Below, piece after piece: positions 31,909-45,500 of a stretch of 64,000 nucleotides of DNA. Each line of letters starts with the position of its first letter. Position 1 is the stretch's first letter. This DNA comes from Viola odorata. Its lineage: Eukaryota; Streptophyta; Magnoliopsida; Malpighiales; Violaceae. The notes beneath the pieces were generated by a model. It searched no databases. It saw only the letters and a list, made by a program, of their open reading frames with translations, and was not told where the DNA came from. The position numbers and the translations under genes are program-made. The DNA lies in NCBI GenBank assembly GCA_963691705.1, contig OY829545.1, positions 9,179,444 to 9,243,443 on the forward strand, written 5' to 3'.

Positions 31909-33159
31909 AATTTCACTTAAATTCATTTACATGATGACTACAATTTTAAGAAATCACATTTCATTTTATGAATTAGCATCAAAATCATCTTCTTTTTTAA
32001 GTTTTAACATAAATCGATTCATAAAAGAAGAAAAAAGATAAAAAGGACATAAAAAAGGATCTATGCCAGCGACACACACCACCCTCACCAAGTTGTCCTT
32101 TCTTTTCGTTTTTCCTCCTTAGGTCCGACCGAGAGTCCAAGAGAGAGAGTCATTCCAATTTCCATGGGTCTTATCTTATCTCATCTTATGTGGTGTTAAT
32201 CCACTGCCACGCTGCGACGAGATCCAATCAGATCTCAAATCGAATCCAAACTTGACATCTTATTTTGAAGCGCCAACGTCGTTTCTTCCTCTCCGTCGAG
32301 ATCGTGCTCAATTTTGACCTAAACGCATGCGACAAGTCGTTCAAGTATGGGCGACGCCGGAGAAGGCGTTTGAGTCGCGTTGCTTTTTAGAGGGGCAATT
32401 GGGAGTGGGAGGATGTGGCCAATGTTGTGCTGTTCTTGCTTCCGTGTTCCAAAAATAAAGGGACAAGACTTCTGAAAAAAATGGAAAATTGCAGATTGCA
32501 ATTTGGGGGAGATGAAGAAAGTGATTTTTTCTTCAATTAACGAAACTAAAAGGAAATTGATTTTTTAAAAAAAAATTACAATTGCCCCTAAACAATAGTT
32601 TATGCCTTTATGGGATGAAATTAAAAAATTAAAATTCGACGGGTTTTTTTTTCCCGTTGACCAAATAGTCGAACACATACAATCATGAATACTCCGATTT
32701 GAATTACCTTTCAATAAAATTATCAATTCTAGGGCAGCAATTAGTAGAAATCAACAAGGGAGCAACCAACAAGGGAGTAGTAAACAGTGTGAATTGCAAG
32801 CATAAACACCAGTAAACATTTTCAAAACAGCAATACCTTTACAATACTTGGCACTTACACTGATTTCTCCCCAACAGTACCAACACTTACAGTTGAAAAA
32901 CAAGCAATTTCAATCTTCATTCATCATCACTCTTTAAAGAAAATATCTCTTCACACTCGTATTCTAAAGTAAACATATACGCATGACATGACAATTGTGG
33001 GTGGAATCATTATCTATCCATTATCCATTAATCATCACTTTGTAACAAAAAAGAGATTTCTGAATGCACTCTTAGGAAACACCCACAACAATAACCACAG
33101 AAAAAGTTAAAATAAGTTCCAAATTTACCATATTCAGGACGCAATTATGTATATAATAT
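31909..33159. other. Intergenic DNA between the PIF-like element and RAD23 copy 2
   Basis: No gene is supported. Short frames on both strands lack family features. From about 33160 the sequence aligns with the 3' flank of RAD23 copy 1. Confidence 0.4.
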
Positions 33160-33293
33160 AACAAGGCACCTAATATCTAAAACAAAGAACGCCAAGAGTG
33201 TACATTTGTCCAGAAATAAAATAGGAGGCATCAACACCTTAACAGTCTCCTCCAGAGATTCCCCAAGGCCTACTAGGCAGTATGAACTAGGGA

Positions 33294-36200
33294 TCAATCA
33301 TCAAGTTCATGCATGTGATCTAACAGATAGTTCGCCGCCAGTTCTTCATTCTTGTTGCATGCAAAGTACACCTCCAACACAGTGGCTCGATCGAAGCCCA
33401 TTGCTTCTAGCTGCAAAATTCATGGTACAAATGAAAGACCAATAAAGCCAGTGAAAATGCAGGCAATATTTTCAAAGCAATTGTCCACAATACATAGAAT
33501 TGACAGCCAAAAAATGTCATCATACAATGAAATTTAGAGATCAGAAAACTCACGCGCTCAATTGCTTCACGCTCCTCAGGGGTGACGGTTACAGACTGAG
33601 GCATTGCTGAGGCCAGCTCCCCCAGTATATTCCTGATCATACAATAGCCAAATTAGTACTACAATCAGGTTACCGCAAGTAAAGCTTTTCAAATACAAGT
33701 TCAGCTCACCCCTCGCCTTCAACTGGTTCATTTATCAAGCGCAAGAAATCAGGCTGATGCTCTTGAATAAGACGCATCAAGTGAGGATTTTGCTTCCCAA
33801 GCTCCTGAAGCATGGGCTGTGATACATAATGACATCATTGGCAGCAAGATTGCTTAGAACATAAAAGTTAAGAACACCACAGTAAATGGAAACAAACAAA
33901 TGAGACAATCATAATAATTACCTGCAAGATTTGAGGGTTTGCTTGCACCATAGCTCGCAAGGCTTGGAACTGCAAGTAACAGCGTCGAGCAATTTAGATC
34001 TCAAGCAGATTACTTAACACATTAAATTAATCCATGATAAAACATTTTGAATACCTGTTGGCTGTTACGCAAGAAATCTAAGGTGCCTGCACCAGCATTA
34101 GCACCCACACTAGGAAGGCCCTGGGAACACAGTAGTTACACTCACTTAACCCAAGAATAAAATTCAATAATAGTCTTCATGGGAGAGGCGGCAAAGGAGA
34201 TTCCACAATCAGAAGCCTAAAGCAAGCATACCTGTGGAAACAGATCCAGCGGGTTAGCATTTGGTCCAATAGTAGTAGTTGCTCCTGGTTGTGGAGCCTG
34301 TACTGGAGGATTTACAGCCTCCATGCTTGCAGGAACTCGGGCAACAGGTGGAACTTCGGCTTGCTCAGGAATGCCCTGCATCAAATCAAAATTAGTGAAA
34401 ACTGCAACATAAGAGTGCGCTAAAGTCAAGGTTCTTAAACCTGGAGTTATGACAGAAAAAAGTAAAGACCTCTTCCAAACCAGCTTCCACCAGTCAGTCT
34501 GAGCAAACCCACAATCCACCCGAATATCTTTATAATCTAAAACCAATCTGCTTATCGCAGAAAAGATTATCTAAAACCAATAATTTCAATTGGACCTTGC
34601 ATTTTCCCAATTGAAGCAACTAAGCCCAGAAATTGAACAAATTCAAAATATTAAAGTAACCAAAAGTTGTGGCATGGACACCTAAAACGTTCAAGTAAAT
34701 AAAATGTCGTCACCAGTAGACATATTGCAGTTGGCAACTGGGGTTAGAAATTTTAATTGAACAAATACAAGGTGTGATTCATAATTTTTTTATCCGGGGC
34801 TCAACTACAGATTTGGTAAGTGGATAGGGGCTAAATTATGGAACCACGGAAATAGTAGTGCAATTTTATCAAGATTCACATACTCCATGTCCACTTCTTA
34901 AGTGATGTTTAGTCATCACTAAGTTGAATCTCAGTTACAGTAAACAAATGCTCAACAAAAAAAATCTAAAAGCATCTCCAGTTTGCATTTTCTTCTCTAA
35001 TTTAATAATTCACCAACTTCAAGTTCTATAATTACAATCCTACTAAATTAAAGCATAATTGCATACATGTGATTGCAACTAATAACCAATTTTCAAACCA
35101 ATACTAGGTCAAGAACTTACAGAGTATAGGTATTCAACAGCTCTTTCAGGATTGTTAAATGCTGCCCGTAAAGCACGGATAACAGTGTCCCTATCCCAAC
35201 TTCCGCCACCCATATCAAGAATTTGTTGGATTACAGACTCTAAATTAGTTCCTGCAACCAGATTTGAGGCAGCCTGACCATAAACGTCTGATTCTGAACT
35301 GTTGCATTGCCAAAAGAGAAACAAATTAAGGAGAAACAAAAGCAATTCCAGTTCATGGAAAAAGCATGAAACTGAAAAACCAAAAATTATACACTGAATC
35401 ATGTTATGTAGAACCTGGATCTAGAGAAATGGGTAGACTATGTATGTCCCAAGACACAAAAACACACTGCTTACCAACCTCATATAACAGTCAGCCTAAC
35501 TATAGAAGAAATACTTACGAAACAGGAGCAGCTACAGCAGTAGTCTCGGGAGCAGACTGTGGCCTGCAATATCCATAATTTTATAACAGAAACAGGGATA
35601 GGAAAGTGATCAGAAATCTCCATGTTAAAAATTAATGAATTCAAGGATCTAGAAGATCCTGACAAAAAAAAGGAAAAGAAAAACTATGCAAATTAAAAAC
35701 TCACGATGCTGCAGTTGGGACAGGAGTTTCACGCGTTGTTGGTGGCAGAATCACACTAGAAGGCAAGGAAATCGCTGGTTGGGCCTGCAGATGAAAAATA
35801 AAACGTTATGTTCAATTTAAAGGCCTTCCTCCACCCTGCATTTTTGGTCTCATGGCAATCTGGTCTACTGTGGATTTGATCTCAAGGTCTCTTTTTGATA
35901 TTTAGTATTGTTTGAAATCTAATGGCTCACAGCTAGAAAAGCATAATTCTATATTCAAAGGGGATGATAATTGTCATCCACCGATTGAAAATGACTTTAT
36001 TGTGGTCATAAGTTAAGTGTGGGGAGAAATGATAAAATCAAGCGCGCTATCCACTTATCCAGCAAACTAATGATAGATCAGCTAAAATTTATAGGCATCA
36101 AGCAAACCCTAACAGTTGGGTCATCAAAGAAAAATAAATGTACCTCAGGCGCAAAGCAATGCAACAATTACTCGTGGCTTAAAAAAAATATATAACCACA

Positions 36201-37936
36201 TGCATTTGATTATAAAAGTGCAGTGGCTTGTTATCAAGTAGTTACTTGGGTTGGAGGGGAAGCTGATGCAGCTGAGGCTCCAGCTGAGGAAGGCTTCGTC
36301 TACACAAATTCCATAAGCAGATTGTCACATACATTTTAAATATTTTCTGTACATGTCTTTATCCAATCAGAACATACTCAAACTAAAACATGAAGAGAAC
36401 TACAAAATGTAACTTTATTGTTATATAGATAAAGCTCAACCATGTTCTCTCCCACAGCCTACTACATGTCATTATCATACTGCACTCATGCTGGGCCCAT
36501 GGCAATCTGGGCTACCATCGATTTGCTCTCAAGGTCTAGTATTTGTATTGTTTGAAATCTAATGGCTCACTGCTAGAAAAGAAGAATTCAATATGCAAGG
36601 ACGGTGCTGCTTGTTAACCACTAATTTAAAAATGACTTCATTGTGGTAATAACTAAAGTGTAGGAAAGTAATGATACAATATGCACGCTAAATCAGCGCA
36701 AACTTCTAGACACCAAAGCCATCCCTAACAGTTAGGTCATCAAAGCAAAATAAATGCACCACAGGTGCCAAATCTATGCAATACTTATTTGTGGCTCCAA
36801 AAACACATATAAGCACATCCATTTATTTGAGTATGAAAGTGCAGTATCTCCTTGTCAAGTACTTACTTGGGTCGGAGGCGCAGCTGAGGCAGTTGAGGCT
36901 CCACCTGAGGAAGGCTTTGTCTACAAATTTTCCAATGAGCAGATTTCGTCAAATACATATCAAATATTTGTCTTCCACACATATCTATCCAATCAGAATA
37001 CTCTAACTAACATATGATGAGAATTACGGAAATTTAACTGCATGGTTATATAGTAAAGTAAATCCTACTCTCCCACAGCCAGCTGCATGTTATTATCATG
37101 CCACATTCATATTGTGTCTAAGATCTAAAATTTCCAAGACCACTCAGAATTCAAATAGATACTTAAATAAGATTGAATCCAGAGGTATGTCTACAACAAG
37201 TAGGCTGCATTCCCATGGCATTGAATTCATCCGTAAAGAGGAGTCTTCTTTTTTATTTTTCGATAAGCAAGAGGAGTCTTCTTAAGGTAAGAAAAAATAT
37301 CACCATACAAAGGATTCAACAAAGTAACCCTAACAACAACCTCGAAGAATAAGCTGGAAGAGCACAGCATTCTTTGAATACAACAATAATTAAGTTTGAA
37401 TGGGCTCGCAAATGGCAGCCATGGATGACAAAACAAAAACTGACAGGCCACAGAAAGATATAAATTAAGAGAAACCTTATAAGAAAGAGTTAGGGTGGAA
37501 GGCTAACTCATGAGAAACAATCAAAAGCCAAACACCGAGCCAGTTAGTAATTCTTGAATTCTTCTACCAGTAACACAGTATATATGTAATTGAGATGTAA
37601 CTCTAACTCACTTTGCTTAACATAACAACGAAGAAACTGTTCTCAGCAACTTTATTCTCCTCCAGCGTCGTCTCATCCTTCAGAACTTTTCCCTGGTGAA
37701 TTAGCATCAGCTGCGCCGCGGGATATACATCCGCACCCTGCGTACTCTCTATAATCTTCTTCACATCAACAACCTAATACACAATTCCCACCCCGAATTC
37801 ACCAAATTAGACGATACAAACTATAAAAATACCAAACAAATCAAAAGAGTTCACATCGATTGAGAAGTACCGTGTCTTCGGGTTTTACTTCGATCTCGAA
37901 GTTTGTGCCTTTCAAAGTCTTGATGAAAACCTTCAT
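33294..37936 (-). CDS. RAD23: Ubiquitin receptor RAD23 (UBL-UBA), copy 2
   Basis: Same role and architecture as copy 1. Thirteen exons: 37871-37936, 37612-37773, 36867-36920, 36246-36299, 35705-35784, 35519-35563, 35121-35298, 34232-34375, 34055-34120, 33922-33969, 33710-33816, 33554-33632, 33294-33410. They give 399 residues, one fewer than copy 1 because exon 6 lacks one codon. UBL at 1-76, UBA1 ([21 protein letters not shown]), STI1 region and UBA2 are all intact. The C-terminus is HELDD, against HELDY in copy 1. UBA1 differs by only a few conservative changes, and the linker between UBL and UBA1 differs more. The native 5' flank is undisturbed. Both copies look able to make protein. Confidence 0.95.
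35840..37110 (-). repeat. Tandem duplication of a RAD23 linker exon with flanking intron (copy 2)
   Basis: The 54-bp exons at 36246-36299 and 36867-36920 encode [18 protein letters not shown] and [18 protein letters not shown]. Their flanking introns align at an offset of about 620 bp, for example gtttgaaatctaatggctcac at both about 35908 and 36550. The repeat unit is longer here than in copy 1, which seems to have lost part of one intron copy. Confidence 0.88.
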
Positions 37937-38135
37937 CCCTTCCGGCGAGTCTGTTACAATCTTTGGCGGCCGCCGGCTATGGTGGTTTGTTGGAGTAGAA
38001 TGGTGGGGGGAGAGCGTGTGAAAGTGAAATCGCAAGTGAGGACCGAGGAAAACTACATATATATGAGCCGAAGAGGAAGAAACTGTGGAATGATCGAGAG
38101 TGATGGTTCGGTTTCGATACGGACCTGTCAAGTGG

Positions 38136-39386
38136 CTGTTAGCTAGTATGCTTGTTCATGGGCCGATAGATAAAACCCAAAATTTCTCTACATAATTGGG
38201 TTTGGATAGAGCCCGACCTAGTTATGAAATGCGACTAAATTCGGATCACTTTTTAAAAGACTTATTATTTTTTATAAAAAAACCTTATTAAACTTAATAA
38301 GAGGTATAATTAATAGTACATTATACCCAAAATTTGTCTCGGTGGACAGCCCTCAAGATATCCCCACGAAGAATAAGCTGAATATTAGGGGTGGGCCATC
38401 ATGGAAAGAGAAATAGTGCATGTTGAACTCACATGCTAGATTAGTCATATTATCTGTAATTGAGTTGACTTTTTTATATACGTATATTATATATCATAAA
38501 AATGTTGAACTCACATGCCTTGTTAAAAAACTCTATAAATACCTCAAGCCTTATCTCCTATATAGTTTTTTTGATTAGCTCTATTATCAGTTTCATATTA
38601 ATTTGTTTTGTCGTAGAGGAGCATTAGGGTATAATAATATGAGTTAACAAAAAAATGAATTCTCTAAGATTGCTTTATTAATAATAATTATTATTATTTA
38701 TATTTGCACTTTTTATTATAAATTATAAAATAATATTAAAATTTATAAAAACCAAAGAATATAAAAAAATCAAAGAAATGGAGATTGATTTTTTTTTTCT
38801 GGTAATATTTATAAAAAATTAAGAAAATAGGAGGAGAAACACTGAAACCCGGAAAAAGAAGAAGGAGAGAGTGAAAAATTAGAAAGTTCATGTATATATA
38901 TAAAGAACTAGAAAACATTATACTCAACAACATATTAGAAAAAATTAGAAAAATAAGCCTGAACCCATTCTTAGGTATCTAATTAACATAAGCGTATAGA
39001 GAAGTCGAATCTAACCAAATGTTTTTCTGATCATCCGTTCACAACTGTTCTTCTCTAAAATTGAAAAAAAAAAGGAACTAAAAGTTTATTCTTTGTCAAT
39101 TCCAAACTTCTAATAGTTGAAGCCATTATACAGCAAAGGCGAACAGAGAGGGGAAAACAAAATCAAAACTTCACGTAAGTTTCACTATTTTCTTAACGAT
39201 TGCAAACATGAAGAACAGAAACTTATTGACAATATAACCAAAGATGAGAATCCTCTTCTTAAAGGTAGGTTTTTAGTCTCGTTCTAAAATTCACTGACCA
39301 AATTTTGTCGTCCTCAAAATGAGCAATCAAAAGATACAAGGAAACACTTTGCCTGAGTGCAACATACGGCAAGTAAACTTCTACTC
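38136..39386. other. Intergenic DNA, RAD23 copy 2 upstream flank
   Basis: AT-rich and without a gene I can support. It contains the distal RAD23 copy 2 promoter at its left and the 3' flank of the complex I subunit gene at its right. A small AT hairpin, taataataattattatta, lies at about 38678. Confidence 0.45.
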
Positions 39387-41039
39387 TTAGTTCACGTCCT
39401 TGTAATCATCTTTCGTCCCAAAGTTCTTGCACCAGAGCTGTGATGGGATTGGGCGAACAGGATGATGTGGCCGTTGCTGCAAAAAACAATGTATTTATTA
39501 GCCCCAAATCATGATTGATAAGCACAAGGAATCTGCGCCAACACCACTTTCAATCAGCTAAGGGTACATCAGTAGCATAAAGACATGAACATGCTCAGAT
39601 GGTTGCAAGGGAAAAGATAGGGAGAGCCTTTCAACCTGTACAGGAGCTGTTTTAAAGAGTTCAGAATGGGAATTGGAGGAATTACCACTACACAATTCCC
39701 TTTGAATTGTAAAAAAAAATACCCACAATGACAGATTGAAGAGGGAAGGAAAAGGTTAATAACATTCACAAAATAAGAAACTCACTTATAATTATTTTCT
39801 CCTCATCTAAGACTGTATTCCTCGAATCCCCTCCTCTCCAATCTCAAAAACTTATATGAAATTTCCCATTCTAACAAAAAAGGCGCAGGTAAATACTCAA
39901 CAAGAGTATAAAAATAACAGTGAGGGAACCTTCTATTGGCCAAAAAAGGAACACAAGTGTCTGGACAATAACTAATTTGCTCTGTATGGCATGCTCCATG
40001 AAGTCTCCAAAACATTGAAATGTCTACTCAGTTCCTAACTTCTAACTCTGCACATGCTCCCTGACTACTTGAGATATCACCTAATGCTAGGTAACATACG
40101 GGCATTCATGTGCAAGGCAGATCATAAATCATAAGTGACAACAGACATCCTCAAGTAAAAGTAAGCCCAAGATATGTTACCTATGACACATTACAATAGA
40201 GATATATCTAACCAGTCACGAGAAACAACATCCATCAAGACAACATCAAGTCATCAATTGAAAAGCATATAAGAATAAACCTCTAAGTAAAACTCTACTA
40301 ACAGCAATCTATATATGCCTGCATTGATGTCCAACCATTGGAGTAGATCAGTTTAAGATTACAGAGGGCTATCTCTCTTGAAACCATAGAAGATTGAAGC
40401 TATTCATATCAGCACACACAACCGACAAGTATATTTCCTAGTAAAGGTCAAAAGTGCATATCAATACTATTTTACAAACAAGTCAGTGCGTTCCAACGGC
40501 TGATAGTTCATTAATTCATCCCCCACTAACTAAGATTTCACTCATAAAAACATAGTTTTAAAAAGTGGCTTAAACTACAAATAATATCTCCTATTCTTAA
40601 TCGCGAGGAGCAACTTCAGGCCATAGAGAAATGGAAAACCTGAAACCAGCATTAACACGACTCAAGCCAGAAACGAGGACGTGGAAACCAATTGGTGGAG
40701 TTAGGTCCTTAGCAGGAAATTGTCTACAACTGTGTTATATCTTACAAAAGCTTTTCCTACGTTCCTCAAAACATACTCGGTGAAAGAAGTAAACTAAAAC
40801 AATGTAAGAAATTGGTTAAGAAAAAATAGAGGAAGAGAGGAAGTAGAGACCTCGAGCTCGGCAGATTTCATGGCGATGGGAATGCAGATGAGGAAGATCC
40901 CAGCCATGGCGAAGGCGGTGTTGCGCTTCCAGTGTTTAGGTCTGCAGTTAGGCCCACCAGTCATGCTCCAAACCTTCGCCCTGAAATCTCCTCCATGGGC
41001 ACCTTCTCCTCCGTGTCCATGCTCTCCACCTCCTCCCAT
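39387..41039 (-). CDS. Plant mitochondrial complex I small accessory subunit (At1g67350-like)
   Basis: Two exons, 40851-41039 and 39387-39476, join in phase for 92 residues. A Gly/His-rich start (MGGGGEHGHGGEGAHGG) is followed by DFRAKVWSMTGGPNCRPKHWKRN. One membrane segment at about 42-57 (AFAMAGIFLICIPIA) follows, then a tail with PHHPVRPIPSQLWCKNFG. This is the pattern of a small plant-specific protein found in mitochondrial NADH dehydrogenase preparations. The family assignment is firm; the subunit name rests on memory. Minus-strand splice signals suggest a 5' UTR intron at about 41089-41174. Confidence 0.8.
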
Positions 41040-41179
41040 CGACGACTGATTTGATTGGTTACTCTTCGGTTCCCTCTCCTTCCTTCAACTGCGAGAAATG
41101 GATCGCATAAATTGTAACGAATCAAAACCGTTTAATTAGCAGATGAAGAAAGGGACGGTGTAGATTGAGATTACCTGAG

Positions 41180-42559
41180 AATGAAGATGAGCAGAACTGC
41201 CTCGTTTGATTGCCGAGAGTAGAGAGTGTTGGGTAAATGGGTGATGATGGATTGGACTACTGGTGTTTCGTTTCGTCCGGTGTGAGAGGCGAAGGACAGT
41301 TTTGTCTTTTGAGTCTTCACACGTGACGTGACTAGTGAGTGCCTGAGTGGCGAGTGAACAGTCCTTAATGTTTCCTCTTTTATCTTTAAAAGGACCTAAT
41401 GTTTCAAAATAATCAATCCAATTCCTAGTGTTTTTTTTTTTAGTGATGCCGTTTTTATTCATTTTTATCTATTTCATTAAATAACAGAGTTAAAGGGGAC
41501 ACCTTTATTCAAATTAATGACAAAATAGAGGCAATTTTTATTATCTATTAACTATTATGCTCCATTTTCTTATAATGATGTGTGACCCAATTTAGCTTTT
41601 AATAGTTAACAAAAAAGAAGAAAAAAATTACGAATAAAATATTATCCTAACTCCTCACTTTCCTTAAAACAACATAAAGTAAAATCCCATCAAAATGATG
41701 AAGAATATCATATTTAAATATATGCTAAAATAGAATTGAGTGGTTCAATGAGTGAGTGTTTCTTAATTATCTTCCTTGAAGCAGTGAATTATTAACTCAA
41801 GAATTTAAATAGTTCACAGTTTGGATCTGTTCTAATAATTTTGAATTTAGTATCTTCCTATGTGAAAACTATCGAATACGATAACTATAATGAAATAGTA
41901 GTAGAAAGAAGGAAAACAATTTATGAATTTTAAAAATAATAAAATTAGGAAGGATTTGACTTGGCCAAAAATATCACTTTCCTATTGCTATTATAGGGTT
42001 TAAACTTTAAAGTATAAATTGAGTTTTTTTACATGCTTAATGATATAGTATAAATTGAGTTATAAAAACGATATTTCATAGGCCTAATAAACTACTTCTT
42101 TTTTAAAAAAATTATAATATATAACGGTTTATAATAATTTAATCAAAATTTTATAAATACCCCATAGCACATAGCACGAAACGAACTTAAATCCTAACAA
42201 AATTATTTTTGTTTGAACTAAGCTTTATAGTTTTTTTGTTGTTGAGAAAATTAGAATTTATTCGATATTATTTCTATTTCTGATTTTTTATTTTTTTCAT
42301 AACTTTTAAAACACAAAACAGAAAATAAGAAACTACTTTTTCTATTTTATAAAATTATGATTATGTTTTCATAAATTATTCACTTAAAAAATAAATTTAA
42401 AATAAAAAATTATTTTACCTTATGTTTTTATTTTAAGAAAAAAAACAGAAAATTAGCACAAAAAAAGGGTCACCCTTGTAGTTTGCAATTCCGTTATCGT
42501 GATGGCTTGAAGCACGCGCATACATATATAGAAAACCGAGGAGAAAAAACACCGAAACC
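41180..42559. other. Divergent intergenic region between the complex I subunit gene and SECA2
   Basis: About 1.4 kb, very AT-rich in the middle (41460-42440), with no gene I can support. The SECA2 end has an acatatata sequence about 40 bases before the ATG, a possible TATA region. Confidence 0.4.
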
Positions 42560-45500
42560 ATGGCTACTATTCCTGCTCCCTTAAACCCCTCCTTTCTGTA
42601 TCTAAACCCCCCTCGCAGATACACCCCCTCATTCTATCAAACAAAATCCATTTCCACTATTTCTTCGTCGCTAAACCAATCTTCTGCCTCCGTACCACGT
42701 GTTCGTATTATCTCGGCCAGAAGAAGTTCTTCTCTTAAGGTGCTTTTTTTTTAACCACACCAACTGTTCGATTGTATGCTTGAATGGATTGGTTACTTAC
42801 TTGCTGAAAATATCTTGTATTTTAGGATAATTTGTGGAGTATAAGCAAGACGGTGAGTGGTTTGACGAGCTTGAACTACTGGGTTATTAAGGACTATTAT
42901 CGTCTTGTGGAGACTGTTAATGGCATTGAGCCGCAGATCCAAAGGCTCTCCGATGAGCAGGTTTGGGGATTTAGCTGGCTTTTGCTGAAAAAGCTTGCAT
43001 CTTTGGAAATTTTGGATGATGGATTGTTTTCTCTCTCTTGTAGTTGAGTGCTAAAACCGTGGAGTTCAGGCAAAGGTTGAGGCAAGGAGAGACACTGGCA
43101 GATATTCAAGCTGGTTTGAAGCTTATAAACTCTTCTGGTTTGAGAGAATTTTAAGAGTGTTATAAGTGCGAAAGTTCTGACTTTTCTTTTGTTTTCTATA
43201 ATGTACCTCTCAGAGGCCTTTGCTGTTGTACGTGAAGCAGCAAGGAGAAAACTTGGAATGCGCCATTTTGATGTTCAGGTTAGTACGGGCCTCTGTGTTT
43301 TGGTTATAAGCAGCAACGCGTATCGGCCTTCATGAAGCATATGTGTGGTTTTGTGTATGTTTGGAATTTTACTATGAAGTGTGCCTCTTTTACTAAGAAT
43401 TGGGTGACATGTTTATTTATACCAGAGACATTTTTATAGGTTATTGGGGGTGCAGTGCTTCATGATGGCTCAATTGCAGAGATGAAAACCGGAGAGGGGA
43501 AAACATTGGTTTCAACATTAGCTGCATATCTTAACGCCCTGACTGGGGAGGGTGTCCATGGTATGTTCTTATCTTGATTTCAGGAACGAGGCATTTTCTT
43601 GCAGGGTGAAGTTGTACGTTCTGTAATTTCTCTAATATTGATAAATGAGGGTTAAAATATGATTGTGAATGTGTTCAGATATGATAGAGATGTTTGGTCC
43701 ACAAATACAGATTTTAACTAAAAGTGTAAATAAATGAAAACGCGTAAAATGATTGGCTTTCTATGTCTCTCTTGTTTCCCATTAGACCATTTTGTTAGCA
43801 GGCTACCTGCCAATCCCACAACCTAGATCAACCATGTTCAACAATCCCTTAATTTTCATGTTCAACAATCCCTTAATTTTTGCTATTTTGTTTTCTTAGT
43901 GGTTTCTATTCCTACTGTAGGAGGTAGTGCCTCCACTTTGTTTCCCATGTTTCCTGTAAGTGGCGGTGATTCCACCTAGCTTCTGTATAAATATGCAAGC
44001 AGGATAGAAACAAGACAGACAAGAAATTCCCACAAGTTGTTGTGTACTTTAAACACTCAAGATTTTTGGGTTCTCTCTAATGAGGTCTTGAATTTGCAGC
44101 CATACTGCCATTGCCATAGGTAAAAGAAACAAAACCTCATCTAAACACCCTATCCATTCCCCATCCCCACATGAATTCACTACCCACAGACCCATTACCA
44201 TACACGATCCTTAACTGAGGACCATAACACGTTTCCTCTCACGAAACTTGTTATAGGTTTGGTTGCCACAGCAGAAGTATTGATAGAGTCTGCTAGATTG
44301 TATCTAACATGTCTTTCCATATGCAATTTTGCCTACAGTTATACTCTCAAAATAATTTCCCTCACTACTAAATCTTCAATTAGTACAAGACGCTTGAGAT
44401 CATTTTTAACATCATCATGGAATATGAAAATGTAAAATTACGATTTCCTTGATGTTATTTAATGTGTGAAATTTACCTGTTAAAGTTTTCACTGGTCAAG
44501 ATTTCTTTTGACCCTCACAAGTAAAGGTTGGTTTGGTTCACTGGGAGGCAGAATTGGTCTTAGCTATCTCCTTCTCCCTTTTGTACTTCAAATAACATCA
44601 CGTTTCCTGAATAGTTGAACTAGTTGGCATAGGCCTTTAGCGATAATACGTGAACTTCATTCTAGTTGGAATGATTGACTTGTTTTACCACTTTCAACAA
44701 ATATTTGAGGCCATATTATGTGGAGTGCGTTTTCGAGAAAGGTGATACAATTTATCCATTGGAACTTCTAAATACGGACAAAATTAGTAATGTTGTGTAG
44801 TTCTGTACTCTCTTCTACCTGTAGTTTGCTTGAGCTGTTTTTATTAAAATTTACAGAGATTACAATCTATGACCATCAGTTAAAGGCTATAGGGAAGGTG
44901 TCATAGTCTCTGTATTTCCTGTTCCATAGCTCTGATGCTTCTTTCTCTCTGGCAGTGGTAACCGTGAATGATTACCTGGCTCAACGTGATGCTGAATGGA
45001 TGGGTCGTGTACATCACTTCTTAGGTCTTTCTGTTGGGCTTATTCAGGTACGAGTTCATGGGTATACAAGAGCTTCTGCTTTTAGATTGTTTCATTTTTT
45101 TTATTGTGAGCCCTGTCCCTGATCCTAGAAATGTATGTACAGGAGCATATCTAACAGTAATTCGAACAAACAGATGCATGCTAATTTATTATAGCTTTGA
45201 TCTTCCTTTTCTTGCATGTACAGAAGGGGATGACGGCCAAAGAGAGGAGAGCCAGCTACAGATGCGATATTACATACAGCAACAATTCAGTAAGTCATTC
45301 CTAATATTGTCATACATTAATGCATGTTGTAAGAATCACACTTGTTTTGTTTCTATCGTTGGTGGTCATGGTTGATTGTCCCCCCCCCCCCCCCCCCCCC
45401 CGCCCCATTGGACTCGTGACTAATGCTTCTTCTTTCTTTTTCCCTCAGGAACTTGGTTTTGATTATCTGCGAGACAATCTTACTGGAAATCAAGAGCAAC

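Larger units (their letters stand above)
33160..38135 (-). repeat. Duplicated RAD23 gene block, copy B
   Basis: Aligns with 13571-18371 plus 27013-27019 through exons, introns and both flanks. The right edge, cctgtcaagtgg, ends at 38135, after which the two loci differ. About 5 kb long. It is not interrupted by the retrotransposon. Confidence 0.88.
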
